This document shows positions 22,731 through 32,939 of a stretch of DNA of 64,000 nt, piece after piece (positions within the stretch are counted from its first letter, which is position 1; each line of letters opens with the position of its first letter). This DNA is from Hortaea werneckii. Its lineage: Eukaryota > Ascomycota > Dothideomycetes > Mycosphaerellales > Teratosphaeriaceae. Under the pieces are notes generated by a model. It was not told the DNA's origin and made no database searches. It saw only the letters and a program-made list of their open reading frames with translations. The stretch is from NCBI GenBank assembly GCA_037044905.1, contig JBAOKB010000045.1, positions 186,001 through 250,000 of the forward strand, read 5' to 3'. Position numbers and translations under genes: made by a program.

Positions 22731-23928
22731 CTACAGTTTGCTTCCACCAGCCAGGAACTCCTTGCTAAATGGGTAGTCAATATACCCTTCCGCAGCCTCA
22801 GGTTTATAGAAAGTTTTCCGATTCCAACGGGTCAGGGCGATGTCGTTCTGTATGCGGTATGGGAGGTCCGGTGTGCTGATGAAATACCTTCCAAAGGCAA
22901 TCATCACGTTCTCGGCAGTGTACACTTCACTCAAGACGCGCTTTGCCTTCGGAGGGTCGAAGCCGCCAGCGAGCATAATCGGTGCCTGGAGGCCCCATAG
23001 CTCGACGAACGGGTCGTTTTCGCGGGTGACGGCTTGGTAGACACCGTCTGCGCTCGTCCCGGAGAGCCGCGATTCGACGAGGTGAAGGTATGCGAGGTTT
23101 AGCTTCTTGAGCTCTGATACGATATGGGAGAATTGAGGGACTGGGTCCTTCATCCCCATCCCTTGAAAATTCGACCATGGCGACAGACGCATCCCGACTT
23201 TTTTGCTGTCGCCGACGGCTTCTATGACGGCTTTGGTGACGTCTAATCCGAAGCGGGCACGCTTTTCGATGCTCCCGCCATAGTTGTCTGTTCGTAGATT
23301 GCAGACGTCTTGCCAGAACTGGTCGATAAGATAGCCGTTGGCACCTGGAATCCGGTCAATAACATCCTTCTCGAGGGTTGCAGACAAAGCCTTTGTACCT
23401 ACCATGTATCTCAACCCCATCGAAGCCCGCGCGGATAGCGTTGCGAGCAGCATTTGCGTAATCCTGAACAAAACTCTTCACCTCGGCCTCACTCAAAGCC
23501 TTGGGCTCCTCGTACTCTGAGCTGATAGGTACCGCGCTAGAACTGACTACCGGGAACGGACCCTCACGTTGGAGGTTCTTCGCAGCAGCTTCCGTGCCAG
23601 CTGCACGGCCCAAAGCCCACAGTTGGAGGTAGATGAAAGAGCCCTTGGCATGAACGGCGTCCACGATGTCTCTCCACGCATCGATCTGTTCATCGTTCCA
23701 AATCCCCGGCACATTGTTGTAGCCGCCAGCCTGTGGCGAGATGAACGTGGCTTCCGTGATAATGAACGTCCCGGGTACCGATGCTCGTTGCTCGTAGTAC
23801 TCCTTGGCATACTTGCCCGGAATGTGCTCCATTGTTCCTCGGAAACGCGTCAATGGGGCCATGACCATTCGGTGCTTGAGCTTGCAATGGCCCAGCTGTA
23901 GAGGCTCGAAGAGACGATTGGCAGACAT
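22731..23928 (-). CDS. NADH:flavin oxidoreductase, Old Yellow Enzyme family (SKL end)
   Basis: Two exons (23403-23928 and 22731-23344, 58-bp intron), 379 residues. FMN-dependent TIM-barrel ene-reductase using NAD(P)H to reduce activated alkenes. Seen: LFEPLQLGHCKLKHRMVMAP, LTRFRG, FDGVEIHGANGYLIDQF across the splice junction with the His of the substrate-binding pair, NLRTDNYGGSIEKRARF, the MRLSPW block and IAFGRYFISTPDLPYR. It ends GGSKL, again a peroxisomal signal, which is unusual enough to note. The ATG at 23928 was chosen because the upstream codons lack an ATG. Divergent from the DUF427 gene. Confidence 0.92.
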
Positions 23929-24324
23929 CTTTGTCGATGCTGCGTCAATTTGCACCGTCGGTTGTAAATTTTTAGCGATTAAAAGGAGGGAAAGGTCTGA
24001 GGATCAGTAGATTAATTGTGTCACTCTCTTGAATTCATGTCGATGAGCAAGTTTTCCTTTGCTTCCAAAAATACTATGTAGTCCAAAATCCTGCTTAGAA
24101 ATACTTAGGCTGGAGAGGAGCAAAATGTTGATAGCTGTGGAGTGAATTAACCGGCCAATGCCTCGGTTTCCCAAACAGGAAATATCTGGGGTATAGCCAG
24201 ACGCTAGCCTCGCGCGCCTCTATGACGACTTGCACTTCTCGTGCACTTCCATCTCTTCAGTAAGCATGTCAGTTGAGGTATATCACACGGCTTTCATGGT
24301 ATAGCAAAAGAGAAAACAAAGCAC
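23929..24324. promoter_or_regulatory. divergent promoter region, OYE / DUF427
   Basis: 396 bp between divergent starts. No particular site recognised. Confidence 0.4.
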
Positions 24325-24822
24325 ATGTTCCGCAGAGCCATGGCGACCTCCACCAAACTCAACCCACGCAATTTCCCCAGACCTCCATTATGCGAGAAGA
24401 CTCCACGACATCTGCAGGTCAAATGGGACGGCGAGGTGATCGCCGACACGAAAGAAGGCTACTGGGTGCTTGAAACCCATCACCCGCCAACCTACTACAT
24501 CCCGCCATCCGCTGTCAAGATCCCTCTCACCAAGACAAGCAACACTTCCTTCTGCGAGTGGAAGGGGATGGCGACGTACTATGCGGCCGAGAACCCCAAG
24601 AAGCCGGGGGATGTGGTCAAGAATAAACTATGGTCGTACGATGCGCCGTCCGAGCGCTTCAGGCCTATTAGCGGGTACTTGAGCTTCTATGTCGGGCCCT
24701 GGGAATGTTTTGTCGACGGCGAGAAAGTCGAGGCGCAGCCTGGCTCGTTCTACGGCGGCTGGATGACGAGTGATATCGAGCAGAGCACTGTGAAAGGTGG
24801 ACCGGGTACTTGGGGTTGGTAG
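24325..24822 (+). CDS. DUF427 domain protein
   Basis: Intact single exon, 165 residues from the ATG at 24325; a second in-frame ATG at 24340 is equally plausible. The DUF427 domain fills most of the protein: VKWDGEVIADTKEGYWVLET, PPTYYIPPSAVKI, SFCEWKGMATYY, FYVGPWECFVDGEKVE and the C-terminal GSFYGGWMTSDI. The family occurs in bacteria and fungi as a compact all-beta protein without a settled function; no catalytic residues can be named. No signal peptide or membrane segment. Confidence 0.85.
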   Translation: MFRRAMATSTKLNPRNFPRPPLCEKTPRHLQVKWDGEVIADTKEGYWVLETHHPPTYYIPPSAVKIPLTKTSNTSFCEWKGMATYYAAENPKKPGDVVKNKLWSYDAPSERFRPISGYLSFYVGPWECFVDGEKVEAQPGSFYGGWMTSDIEQSTVKGGPGTWGW

Positions 24823-24912
24823 GAAGAAGACCGTTACTTCGTCGTATCAGAAACATAAGTTACATAATTTCCCTTTCACCCCATCAAGTCTGAACAATAG
24901 CCGCCGCTTTCA

Positions 24913-25646
24913 TCAGGATTTCTCACAGAACTCTCTGAACCACAGCCAGATATGATTGAACTCCGAGCAAAGTTGGATAACTCGGCTGTCCTCGTCGATG
25001 GTGGGTATGCTCGCCATCAGAATGCGCGGCGGCGGCTTGCCATGAAGCAGCAGCCGGTCCACCAAGGACCCCAATGGACGACAACGCAAACTGACCAAGT
25101 GCGGGACGAGTTCGACCTCGTCGTACATAACTGCACTGTCAACGTTAATCGCGATTGGAGGCTGTGTGAGATACATCTTCGCGCATGACGGGACGACTTG
25201 ATGCTGTCGTCGCGTTCGGCTCTCCTTGCCGCACTGCATATGGCGTCGAGGGCACGTTGGTGCACTTTAAACTCGTGCCAGCTTGGCTCATAGTACCGGG
25301 GCTTCAGATAGCGGTAGCGGCAAAGCAGAGGGTTGACGAACACGCCGCCTTCCGATGGGAATCCACGATCCTCTCCCTCGTGCAGCCAGTTGAACGGTGC
25401 GGACATGTGTTTGGAATCGAAGTGGGCAGATTTGGCTTCCCCTGGTAGGAAGAATAGAGCCCGCTGAATGGGTTTCGAGCTGTCAATGAGATTCTTGATG
25501 TCCTTGCAGATGAGTTGCGCGAACAAGAGATCCTTCATCGGTAGGTTCAGGAGGATAGTCTCGGCAAGCTCAGGTATGCCGAGGACCTTTGTGGCGAGAT
25601 TTTGCCCTAGGAGAGCGTCGTTGTTGGTTGGTGGCGAGGTGCTCAT
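24913..25646 (-). CDS. F-box-like protein, one frameshift (possible pseudogene)
   Basis: Related to the F-box gene at 160-849. Residues about 20-60 give the F-box-like core (IPELAETILLNLPMKDLLFA), then RALFFLPGE and NPLLCRY. The frame then changes at + strand 25190-25192, a three-base run on the minus strand (CCC) that appears one base short. The second frame continues with the family block KMYLTQPP and runs to a stop at 24913, total about 244 residues. Both halves carry conserved features, so the gene was intact recently or is intact and the consensus is wrong. Confidence 0.72.
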
Positions 25647-26313
25647 GGCGGTGATATCTCGTTGATTTGACTAGTTTGGTTCAAGTGTAAGGTGGAGTTT
25701 TGTAAGATTGTCTTTTTCACTTGGAAGGGTGAAGAGAGAGTTTCCTTGGCTTTGGACTTCGAGGTATGAGAAGGGGGTCTTTTTGACTTCGAAGGTGGAG
25801 AGAGGAGTGTCTCCAACTTTGGAAATCGAGGTATGAGAAGGAAAGTGTTTTGAATCCCAAAGAGAAGAAAGGAAGAAAGGCTTAAATAGGAGTTCGCGAC
25901 TTATCCGGAGTGTTACAAGATCTGCAGGAGACACACATTCACATGTCCCGGATGGCGAGTCCTGCGAATTGGCAGACACAAAGGTGAAAGGAAGCAACTC
26001 CGCAGCCTACCCGAATCACACAGAGACGAAAGTCCATCTCAGACATGCATTCACATGTCCCACGGAGGGGGCCAATGCTTGGAGCAGTGAAGGGGGTCAA
26101 AAAGAGAGGGGAAAAAAAAAAAAAACCACAGTATACATCAAACATCTTGACAGAGACGTCCAACCCTTGGGCAAAGGGGGACCATTTGTCGAGAAAAAGA
26201 AAAAGAAACGTGAAAGAAAAAAAAAAAAAAAGGAAGAGAAAAATGACATGATTTCAATTACGAGACCTGCCTAACATTACACAGAACCCCCCTTCTCCTT
26301 ACCCCTCTAGACT
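25647..26313. other. repeat-bearing intergenic region
   Basis: Upstream of the broken F-box gene and downstream of the secreted acidic protein gene. Holds an imperfect ~67-bp duplication (25724-25850), a 14-bp direct repeat CATTCACATGTCCC at 25936 and 26048, and A-rich tracts at 26110-26124 and 26195-26232. No gene seen. Confidence 0.5.
25724..25850. repeat. imperfect ~67-bp direct duplication
   Basis: The motif CGAGGTATGAGAAG occurs at about 25760 and 25827, each preceded by GAAGGTGRAGAGAG-like sequence and a T-C-C-(T/A)-x-x-C-TTTGG stretch. Two diverged copies in the 5' flank of the F-box gene. Confidence 0.55.
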
Positions 26314-27401
26314 CTACCACGGGAACCCCCACCCCGCCTTCCCAGCCTTCTTCGTGCCCGACGGCTTATGCGCCCAACTCGTCTGCGCACCCGACGGCTT
26401 GCCCGGCCGAGACGTGTGCGAAGCATGCTTGTGGCCGGCATGATGTCCCCTCCCCTTCGCCTCTGGGTCAGCCTCCGCTTCCGGTTTCGGGTCGGCCTCG
26501 CGAGCGTGGTGAGGGAGGTGCTGATGGCCGGGATGGTGGGAGGAGACTTTCCGCGCGCCGCCTTTGGTCGCGTAGCTGCCCCAGGCGGATTTCACGGCGG
26601 ACGCCATGTTGGGTTTCGTCCAGCCTTGTTTGCGGAAGGGGACGGAGCGGGCGTGGATAGAGGCTTCGTCGTCGTCGTCGTCGTCGTCGCCGTTGTTGTC
26701 CGCGTCGGCTTCGTCCAGGTCGCCGTAGCCTTCGAGCGAGGTGTCGACGCCTTCGCCTTGGAGGGAGCGGGCCACGAGTTCGTGGTCGGCGCCCTCGGGG
26801 TAGTCATTGTCGTCGTCGTCGACGTAAGCGGGTTCCTCATCATCCTCACCCTCCTCGCCCTCCTGGACGTCGCGGGCGTGGAGACTAGGCTCATCATCCT
26901 CATCAACCTCATCCTCATCGTCCTCATCGCCCTCAACCTCATACCCCTCAAGCGAAGTATCCACGCCCTCCAACCCCTCCAACTCGGGCTCCGCACTCCG
27001 CGCCACGAGATCCTGATGCGCCTCCTCGTACCCCTCAAGCGACATATCGACCTCCTCATCGACCTCGGGCACATCACCAACCGCCCCATCAACCTCCGGC
27101 ATCGGCATAGCCTCCCGGACAAAATGGCCGTGCTTATGCGCGAACCCCTTGTACGCCGGCGCGGCCGCCTTGCCACCATGGGTGGCGCCTGCGAACCAGC
27201 CTTTGGCGGCATCGGCCACAGCATCGGGTTCGGCATCGCGGGCCTGGATTTCGGCGGCGGCTTGATCAGCGGGATCTCGAGGCCCTGGAAACCGCGTTCC
27301 TCGGCGTACTTGTCCGCGTTCTGGGGGGTGTAGGTTTTCGCGACGGCGCCGGCGGCGAAGGAGACGCAGGCAAGCGAGGCGAGGGTGGTGAGGAAGCGCA
27401 T
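26314..27401 (-). CDS. secreted acidic repeat protein, one frameshift
   Basis: About 362 residues. The N-terminus is a clear signal peptide (MRFLTTLASLACVSFAAGAVA), followed by KTYTPQNADKYAEERGF. The frame changes in the GGG run at 27271-27273 (one base short); afterwards the protein continues with AAKGWFAGATHGG. The middle third is very acidic with Asp/Glu runs and contains three copies of V-D-(M/T)-SLEGY, spaced about 50-90 residues apart. These alternate with short basic punctuation, L-V-A-R-S, L-H-A-R-D, L-V-A-R-S and I-H-A-R-S. The last ~100 residues are His/Lys/Gly-rich. No enzyme domain. It may be a cell-wall or mineral-binding protein or a processed precursor; neither is proven. Ser/Asp codon runs make this GC-rich DNA prone to error. 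Confidence 0.75.
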
Positions 27402-30132
27402 GGTTGCAGTTGGTTTTTCTTTGCGTATGCGGTGTGTGTGTGTGTGTGTGCTCAGCAAGCGAGGAAGGGCAGGGCGTGAGTCAAGGGGAGGGGAGGAAAC
27501 GAACTAGAATGTTGCCTCAGCGAAAGGGTAGAAGAGGGGATATGTGGTAAGGGTGTTCCTCTGTCTCTCTCTTTAATCTCTATCACGCGCGCGCGCAACG
27601 GAACGTTAGGAGATGATAGGATGAAAGGAAAGGGTATGAATATGAGGACAGAGGGCTTCTATAGGGCGCAGCAAAGGGGAAAGGGGGGTCTTTAGCAAAG
27701 GTGGCTTCTGGATGGGTATATGTGAAAGGGAATCTTTGGGTATAAAGCATCTATTTCCGTTTTCAGCCAGATGAGCTTGCTTTGTGTACGAAAGCAGATC
27801 CGTCTTCGAGAAAACAAAGCACCGGTTGCGGGAGCTGAAATGTTTTGCCGTCTGCGGGCTTACTATGTTCCGCTGCGATGAATTTGTTCTTTCGGAGGGG
27901 TTGGTCAGTGGTATTCGCGAGCTACTGAGGGTGAGAAAAATATTCGGTCCTTCGCGATCTTTGGAGGTCATCGTTTGGTTTCTCTCCTTAGGCAATCAAG
28001 GAAGGCTTGAGACGTTCAAACCAGTGCTTAGGGAGAGCGGAATTTCCTTTATTTTCTCCTTTGTTTTAAATCCTGTTGAGCCTGTTTTGCTAGCATGCAG
28101 TTTGCGAAGAGCAACACCTGAGCAAAGGCTCATGATTGTGGTGCAGATGCGTTAGCCGTCGGAGGTATCGAGGAGACATAAGGCTGGGAGAGACATTCCA
28201 GCGTCGCCCTTATTCAGTGCCACTGGAATAGGAATGTAGAATGTCTTGGCACAAACGACGGAAGGTGCTTTCGCGTCTCCTCGCAGCTCATACATAGTAG
28301 TACAGCTTGGATCAGATGAGCTTTCATGATTGCCCTTCCCAGTGCAAGAATTGGACATCGTTGCTGCTCCGATAACCTCGTAGCGAGAACCACTCGAGGC
28401 GAAGGGAATAGGGATGTGCAGCTGCAGTTGCCTTCCAAAACTTACGTGAATTTACCTTACCAACCTTACTATGGCGCATGAATCATGGCCATTCGTCTCT
28501 GGGAGGTATTAATCAACAAGGTGCATAGGATTTGAAAGCTTAACCAAAGCTCTAAGCATCAATGTTGGTTGCTCAATGGGGTTGGGGGGCGGCAGCTAAA
28601 TGGCGAGGTATCGCCGTAGGATCGAGTCTGAACCTAGATGTAGACTTCAATGCGCCGCATCGCGATGTACCTGTACGGCCTGCAGATCATCTAGATGTAT
28701 GGGTGGAACGACCAACGTGATCTGTCGACTGCTTAGATCTCGTCAAAGTGGCATGGTAAATGCAGCGGATAGAAGGTCGAAGGTCAAGATGACAGTGCAT
28801 ATGATGAATGTCCACGTGCATTGCCAAGACCGACCGCCTTCGCCGTCTCCCATTTCATTCTCACCTACCTGTATGCCTGCAAAACTAAGTCTCCGAAGAA
28901 GAAAAGCCTGGCCAGGTCGCATGACGTCCATGGGAAGGTTGGAGAAAAATAGCCTCCAGGATTCTGGAAGGCAGAGATGGGGCTTGGCGGAAGGTGAGGT
29001 TTCGCGATTGTTTGGTTGGCTGTCGTTCACGACGGTTGCGTGGGCCGACCGGCTAGCAAGCACTAGCGCCAACGTTTTCCGTCGTTTGATGGCGTCGAAG
29101 GTTGCGAACTTGCGACACGTCTTGTAGGCACCGCTATCTATTGTGAAGCTGTCTGGATGGCGAAACAGCATCGATGCTCATGTACGTAGCGCGGACGGAT
29201 CATACATATAGCATACAATTCGTTATGGATCTGGTCACATGAGCCATAAATGGCCGAGCGATAAATACTACCTAGGTACCTATGTATATCGCAGCGAATT
29301 GGCTGTCAATAAAAGTTTTTGGCTTCGGGAACGCATGGCACTAGCACCGCTGCAGCGTCATCTGCCGATCAAGGGGGAGGATTCCGGAGCCTGCGACCAT
29401 GCCTCCTACCTACCTTGTCCTCTTTGCGACACAACATCCCTTCACTCTCCGTCCCAAAATTATTCCCGTTGACTACCTAGTACTCTCCATCTAACACCCA
29501 TCATCGCTTTGGACGCTGGACGTTGAAAGTCACCTTCCCAGCGCTGTCATCCTCCCTTCCAAGGTTTGTTACCGAAGCTTCCCAGCTACTGGCTGCTTCG
29601 TTGCCGCGCCTTCGCCAGAACCTTAGCAACCCGAACTTTCGGCGCGAAGTTTGCCTTGACCACCACGCCTCCCGACTGCTCGCGCGCAACGCACGCCTGA
29701 CCTCGACCTCACCAACGACGGCCGCGGCAAGTGGGAAAGGTCGACTCGACTCCTGAATCGCCGACCTCTTTGACATCACAACCATCACGCCAACCACATC
29801 CATCCAACATACCTGTCGACACCGTCGCATCAGCAAATAATCTTCCTCATAATTGCTGCGTCCTTGCGTTAGCTGCGCAGGCTGCATATGCAGAGTCGCC
29901 GCTGATCCAATCCGCTGGTCGCGTCTGAAGCTCTGCCTGCATTCCTACCCGTCAACACCTTGACCGACCGACCGACCGCCACACACCCCTATCTCTCCTT
30001 CTTCAACACTTATTCTTCTACTGGTCTGCGACGACTTTGTAATTCTATCCTACCCAAATTAATAATCCATTCACCGCGACCGACCCTGCCGCAACCGACG
30101 ACCACCTCCTCCACTCGCATCCATCCCAAAAC
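27402..30132. other. long intergenic region between divergent genes
   Basis: 2.7 kb with the promoters of the secreted protein (left) and the GDS1-domain gene (right). A (GT)8-like microsatellite lies at 27430-27450, a GC-alternating tract near 27588-27598 and a (GACC)4 repeat at about 29961-29978. A minus-strand frame at 28152-28453 is discussed as a weak finding. The frames at 28600-29170 show no family feature. The pyrimidine-rich 29500-30130 stretch is probably a long leader. Confidence 0.45.
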
Positions 30133-31573
30133 ATGCAGACCCGGAAGAAGAGCTTCAGCCTGTCCGAGCTTGGGATCTCGGTACCACGACGGAAACGTAC
30201 CCTCGAGTCTGACGATGCGCCTGCCAAAAAGTCGAAGCTATCTCATGGCTCTGCCTCACCGCCCTCCGGTCTCATGAGCCCACCAAAACAAACAACCAGC
30301 ATTCGCATCAAAGATGAGAAGCCAAAACGCGCGACGGAGCTATCGCCGCCGCCGTCGCCTGCCACAGAAGGCAACAACAAGATCGACGTCGAGGGCATCA
30401 ACGATGAGATTGTTGTTCAGGCCATACAGCAGTTGGAGAAGACGGGCAATCGGCCACACCTCGTCAAGGAGCTCGCCCACGTCCTCTCCACCAGTCTGCC
30501 ATGTATTGAGAAGTAAGTCAAGTCACTGGCAGTCGCATCAGTAAACAGCGCAGCTAACATCTTCTAGATCTGCCAATCCGTCTGCACTCATATCGTCGCG
30601 TCTGACTGCCTACCTCCAACGACCCTGGCCTGCCATCAGTCCCTGCCCTTTGGCGAAAGACCTCTCGCCGGTTCATCCTCGCCGCCTGTACTTCTACCTG
30701 ACTACCATGCCCCATCAACCTCTCCCCGACGTCGCCGAGCCACTTCTCAAACCAAACCGCATCATCTCACCATCGCTATCATCGGCCTCGGCAGCAGACG
30801 AAGAGGATGAGCGCTATGCAAGGTCACGAGCACAACTCTCACCGTCGCCAGAAGTCGACCTCTCATCGCCCGAACTGGAGGATGAAACCCAAGAACATCC
30901 GGAAGCACCTGGTGGTCGCTTCTCTGGACGGAATTCAATAGCTCGGGAATCGAGAGCGTCAAGCATGTCTCATCCCAGACGCGCAGCGAGTCCACAACTG
31001 GAACGTGAAGAGCGCGACTTCAAGCAGACCGCTAGCCAGCTATACGAGCAAGCGCAACTCCGCCGCAATAGCTCCTCAAAAGACGTCAACATGGACCAGG
31101 CCGACACAAAAGCAGGCGCAGACGCGGACACAGCAAGCATCGCCATGTCCATCGAAGACACGGAAGACTCCGTCGCATTGAACGACAGCAACGATGCTGC
31201 AGCGCTCTTCGGCTCAGTCGAGCACCTCCAATTGGCCTCAACGTCAGCGACACATCTCATGGACTTTAGTAGCCCCGTAATCGAACCACAACAGCATCAA
31301 CAATCCAAACACGGACTGAAACTCGACACGTTCTCCCTCTCTTCCCCCATCAAGCAGGAAGAGGGGACCATACGCGACGAAGTCGGCGACGATTCTCTGA
31401 TGGCCGCTTCGCAATCCCATCCGATCTCCGATCTCAGCAGTCATCAAGCTATCCCGGCAACAACTGCAGACGACTTCGTCCTCCCCGACGCCGCTTTCGG
31501 CTGGGACGATACACTACAAAGTCCCGAGAACATCGACGTTACCGAGCTCGACGATATGTTCGATGCTTATTGA
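30133..31573 (+). CDS. GDS1 winged-helix domain protein
   Basis: Exons 30133-30512 and 30568-31573 (55-bp intron), 461 residues. The N-terminus is basic and Ser/Pro-rich (KKSFSLSELGISVPRRKR, nuclear-signal-like). Residues ~85-185 resemble the winged-helix domain of yeast Gds1: VVQAIQQLEKTGNRPHLVKE, then across the splice PSALISSRLTAYLQRPWPAI and PRRLYFYLTT. The C-terminal 270 residues are disordered, Ser- and Glu/Asp-rich, ending in an acidic patch (VTELDDMFDAY) that looks like an activation domain. A role in transcription is inferred; yeast Gds1 is linked to nuclear control of mitochondria. No frameshift seen. Confidence 0.75.
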
Positions 31574-32939
31574 GTTTTGTGTCGGATCCTCCTCCCCCTC
31601 TTTTCCGGTGGCGATTGCAGCCGATAATGAATTATTCTCCGCCCTGCCGGATCCTGTACTATATTGCTTTCGCCGCCATCGCCTTGGTCTCTAACCCCCC
31701 CTCTGGTCGAGGTAATTGGCGAGAATTACTATTATCGTTCCATCGGCAACTGGGTATCCGCGCTTGGAAGATCGGGGAATTGTCTCGTCGACTTCCTCAC
31801 CACCACCACCTTTTTTCCACTAGAAACAGCCATGTAACTATAGCATCCTCCCCACAACAAGAAATGGCCCCCTTTCTCCCAAACAAAAGTCCTCAAGAGG
31901 AAAGAAAAGAAAGTCTTGAATCCGGGGGGAAAAAGAACTCGTGTATTATTAGAAAGCCGAAAATCCATTGGGGGAAGGGATAAGGACTGGATCAGGATTA
32001 GGATGGAGTTTGGGTGTTCGGCCCTCATGCTTTCTCCGCCGATGGGCATGCGGAAGCGCCTCCAATGTCTTGTCGTTTTTGAGAGGGGCTGGTTTCTTGG
32101 TCATTAAGGGTTGGGAGAGGGTGGAGGGATGGATAGGGGAGGCAAGGGAAGGGTAGGGAGGGAAAGGGAAAGGGGAGAGAAAGAGGGGAGTATGTACGAA
32201 TAGATACATTGACACACCAGAAGTAGCATTCAAAGTTTTGTGAAACTATGGGGTTTTACTTCGGATTTCGAGATTTTTTTTGGCTTTTTTTTTTTTTTTT
32301 TTTTGGTTGGTTTCTGCGACGAGTACCCAGGAAGACAGTAGGACGGGGATGGATTGTGTGTCGGGACGATTGTTTTCCCTTCCACGATCTCTTCTTCCGC
32401 CTGCCGAATTATACGCGCTGTGCGGTTTTCCTCTTATTAGATGGAAAGGGATCACGGTAGATAGATTGGTCGTCTGAACGTGAGTCTATTGCGAAGGTTA
32501 CTAGCAATAATGTATCTGCAAAGGTGTGTTTGATGCTAGCACGGTCTTTTGCGAAAGGCTGGGTTTAAATCGGAGTTTCTGTAGTTGTGGCGTCTTACAA
32601 CCTGTCGCTAATAAGTGACGTGTTGGTACGGTGATGTTGAATCATCTTTGTGCATCTCGCGTTCCCGGGGTCGCAGTAATACATATGGTTCTGTGGCAAG
32701 TATCAAGCTTGGGGGCGAGATTCTCTGCCTCCAGTCATAAGTTCGCCATCCGAACAAGTCGTGATTACGTAAGACATCTAGATGACATATAGACGTGATG
32801 GCAGCTTCTCGAAACCCGTTTGCCTTCATCAGGTAAGTTATGAGGATCGTGTTGCTCTCGCGACACAAGCAGAATGTGCTAACAGAAGAAGCAATAGCCC
32901 ATACTTGACACCGATCATCTACGAAGCGCAGCCACCGTG
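31574..32939. other. intergenic with a T20 homopolymer
   Basis: About 1.4 kb between the GDS1-domain and UFD1-like genes. A run of about 20 T lies at 32285-32304 and purine-rich tracts at 31885-32190. No gene seen. Confidence 0.45.

Noticed and set aside
22731..23928. OYE gene as part of the peptide cluster
   Set aside because: It is 12 kb from the precursor with several unrelated genes between.
26368..27333. 321-codon plus-strand frame opposite the acidic secreted protein
   Set aside because: It is the antisense of GA-rich Asp/Glu codons, giving Val/Leu/Arg runs. The minus strand has the signal peptide and repeats.
28600..29171. frames of 175 and 142 codons on opposite strands
   Set aside because: No conserved features, no splice support, and both strands look alike in quality.
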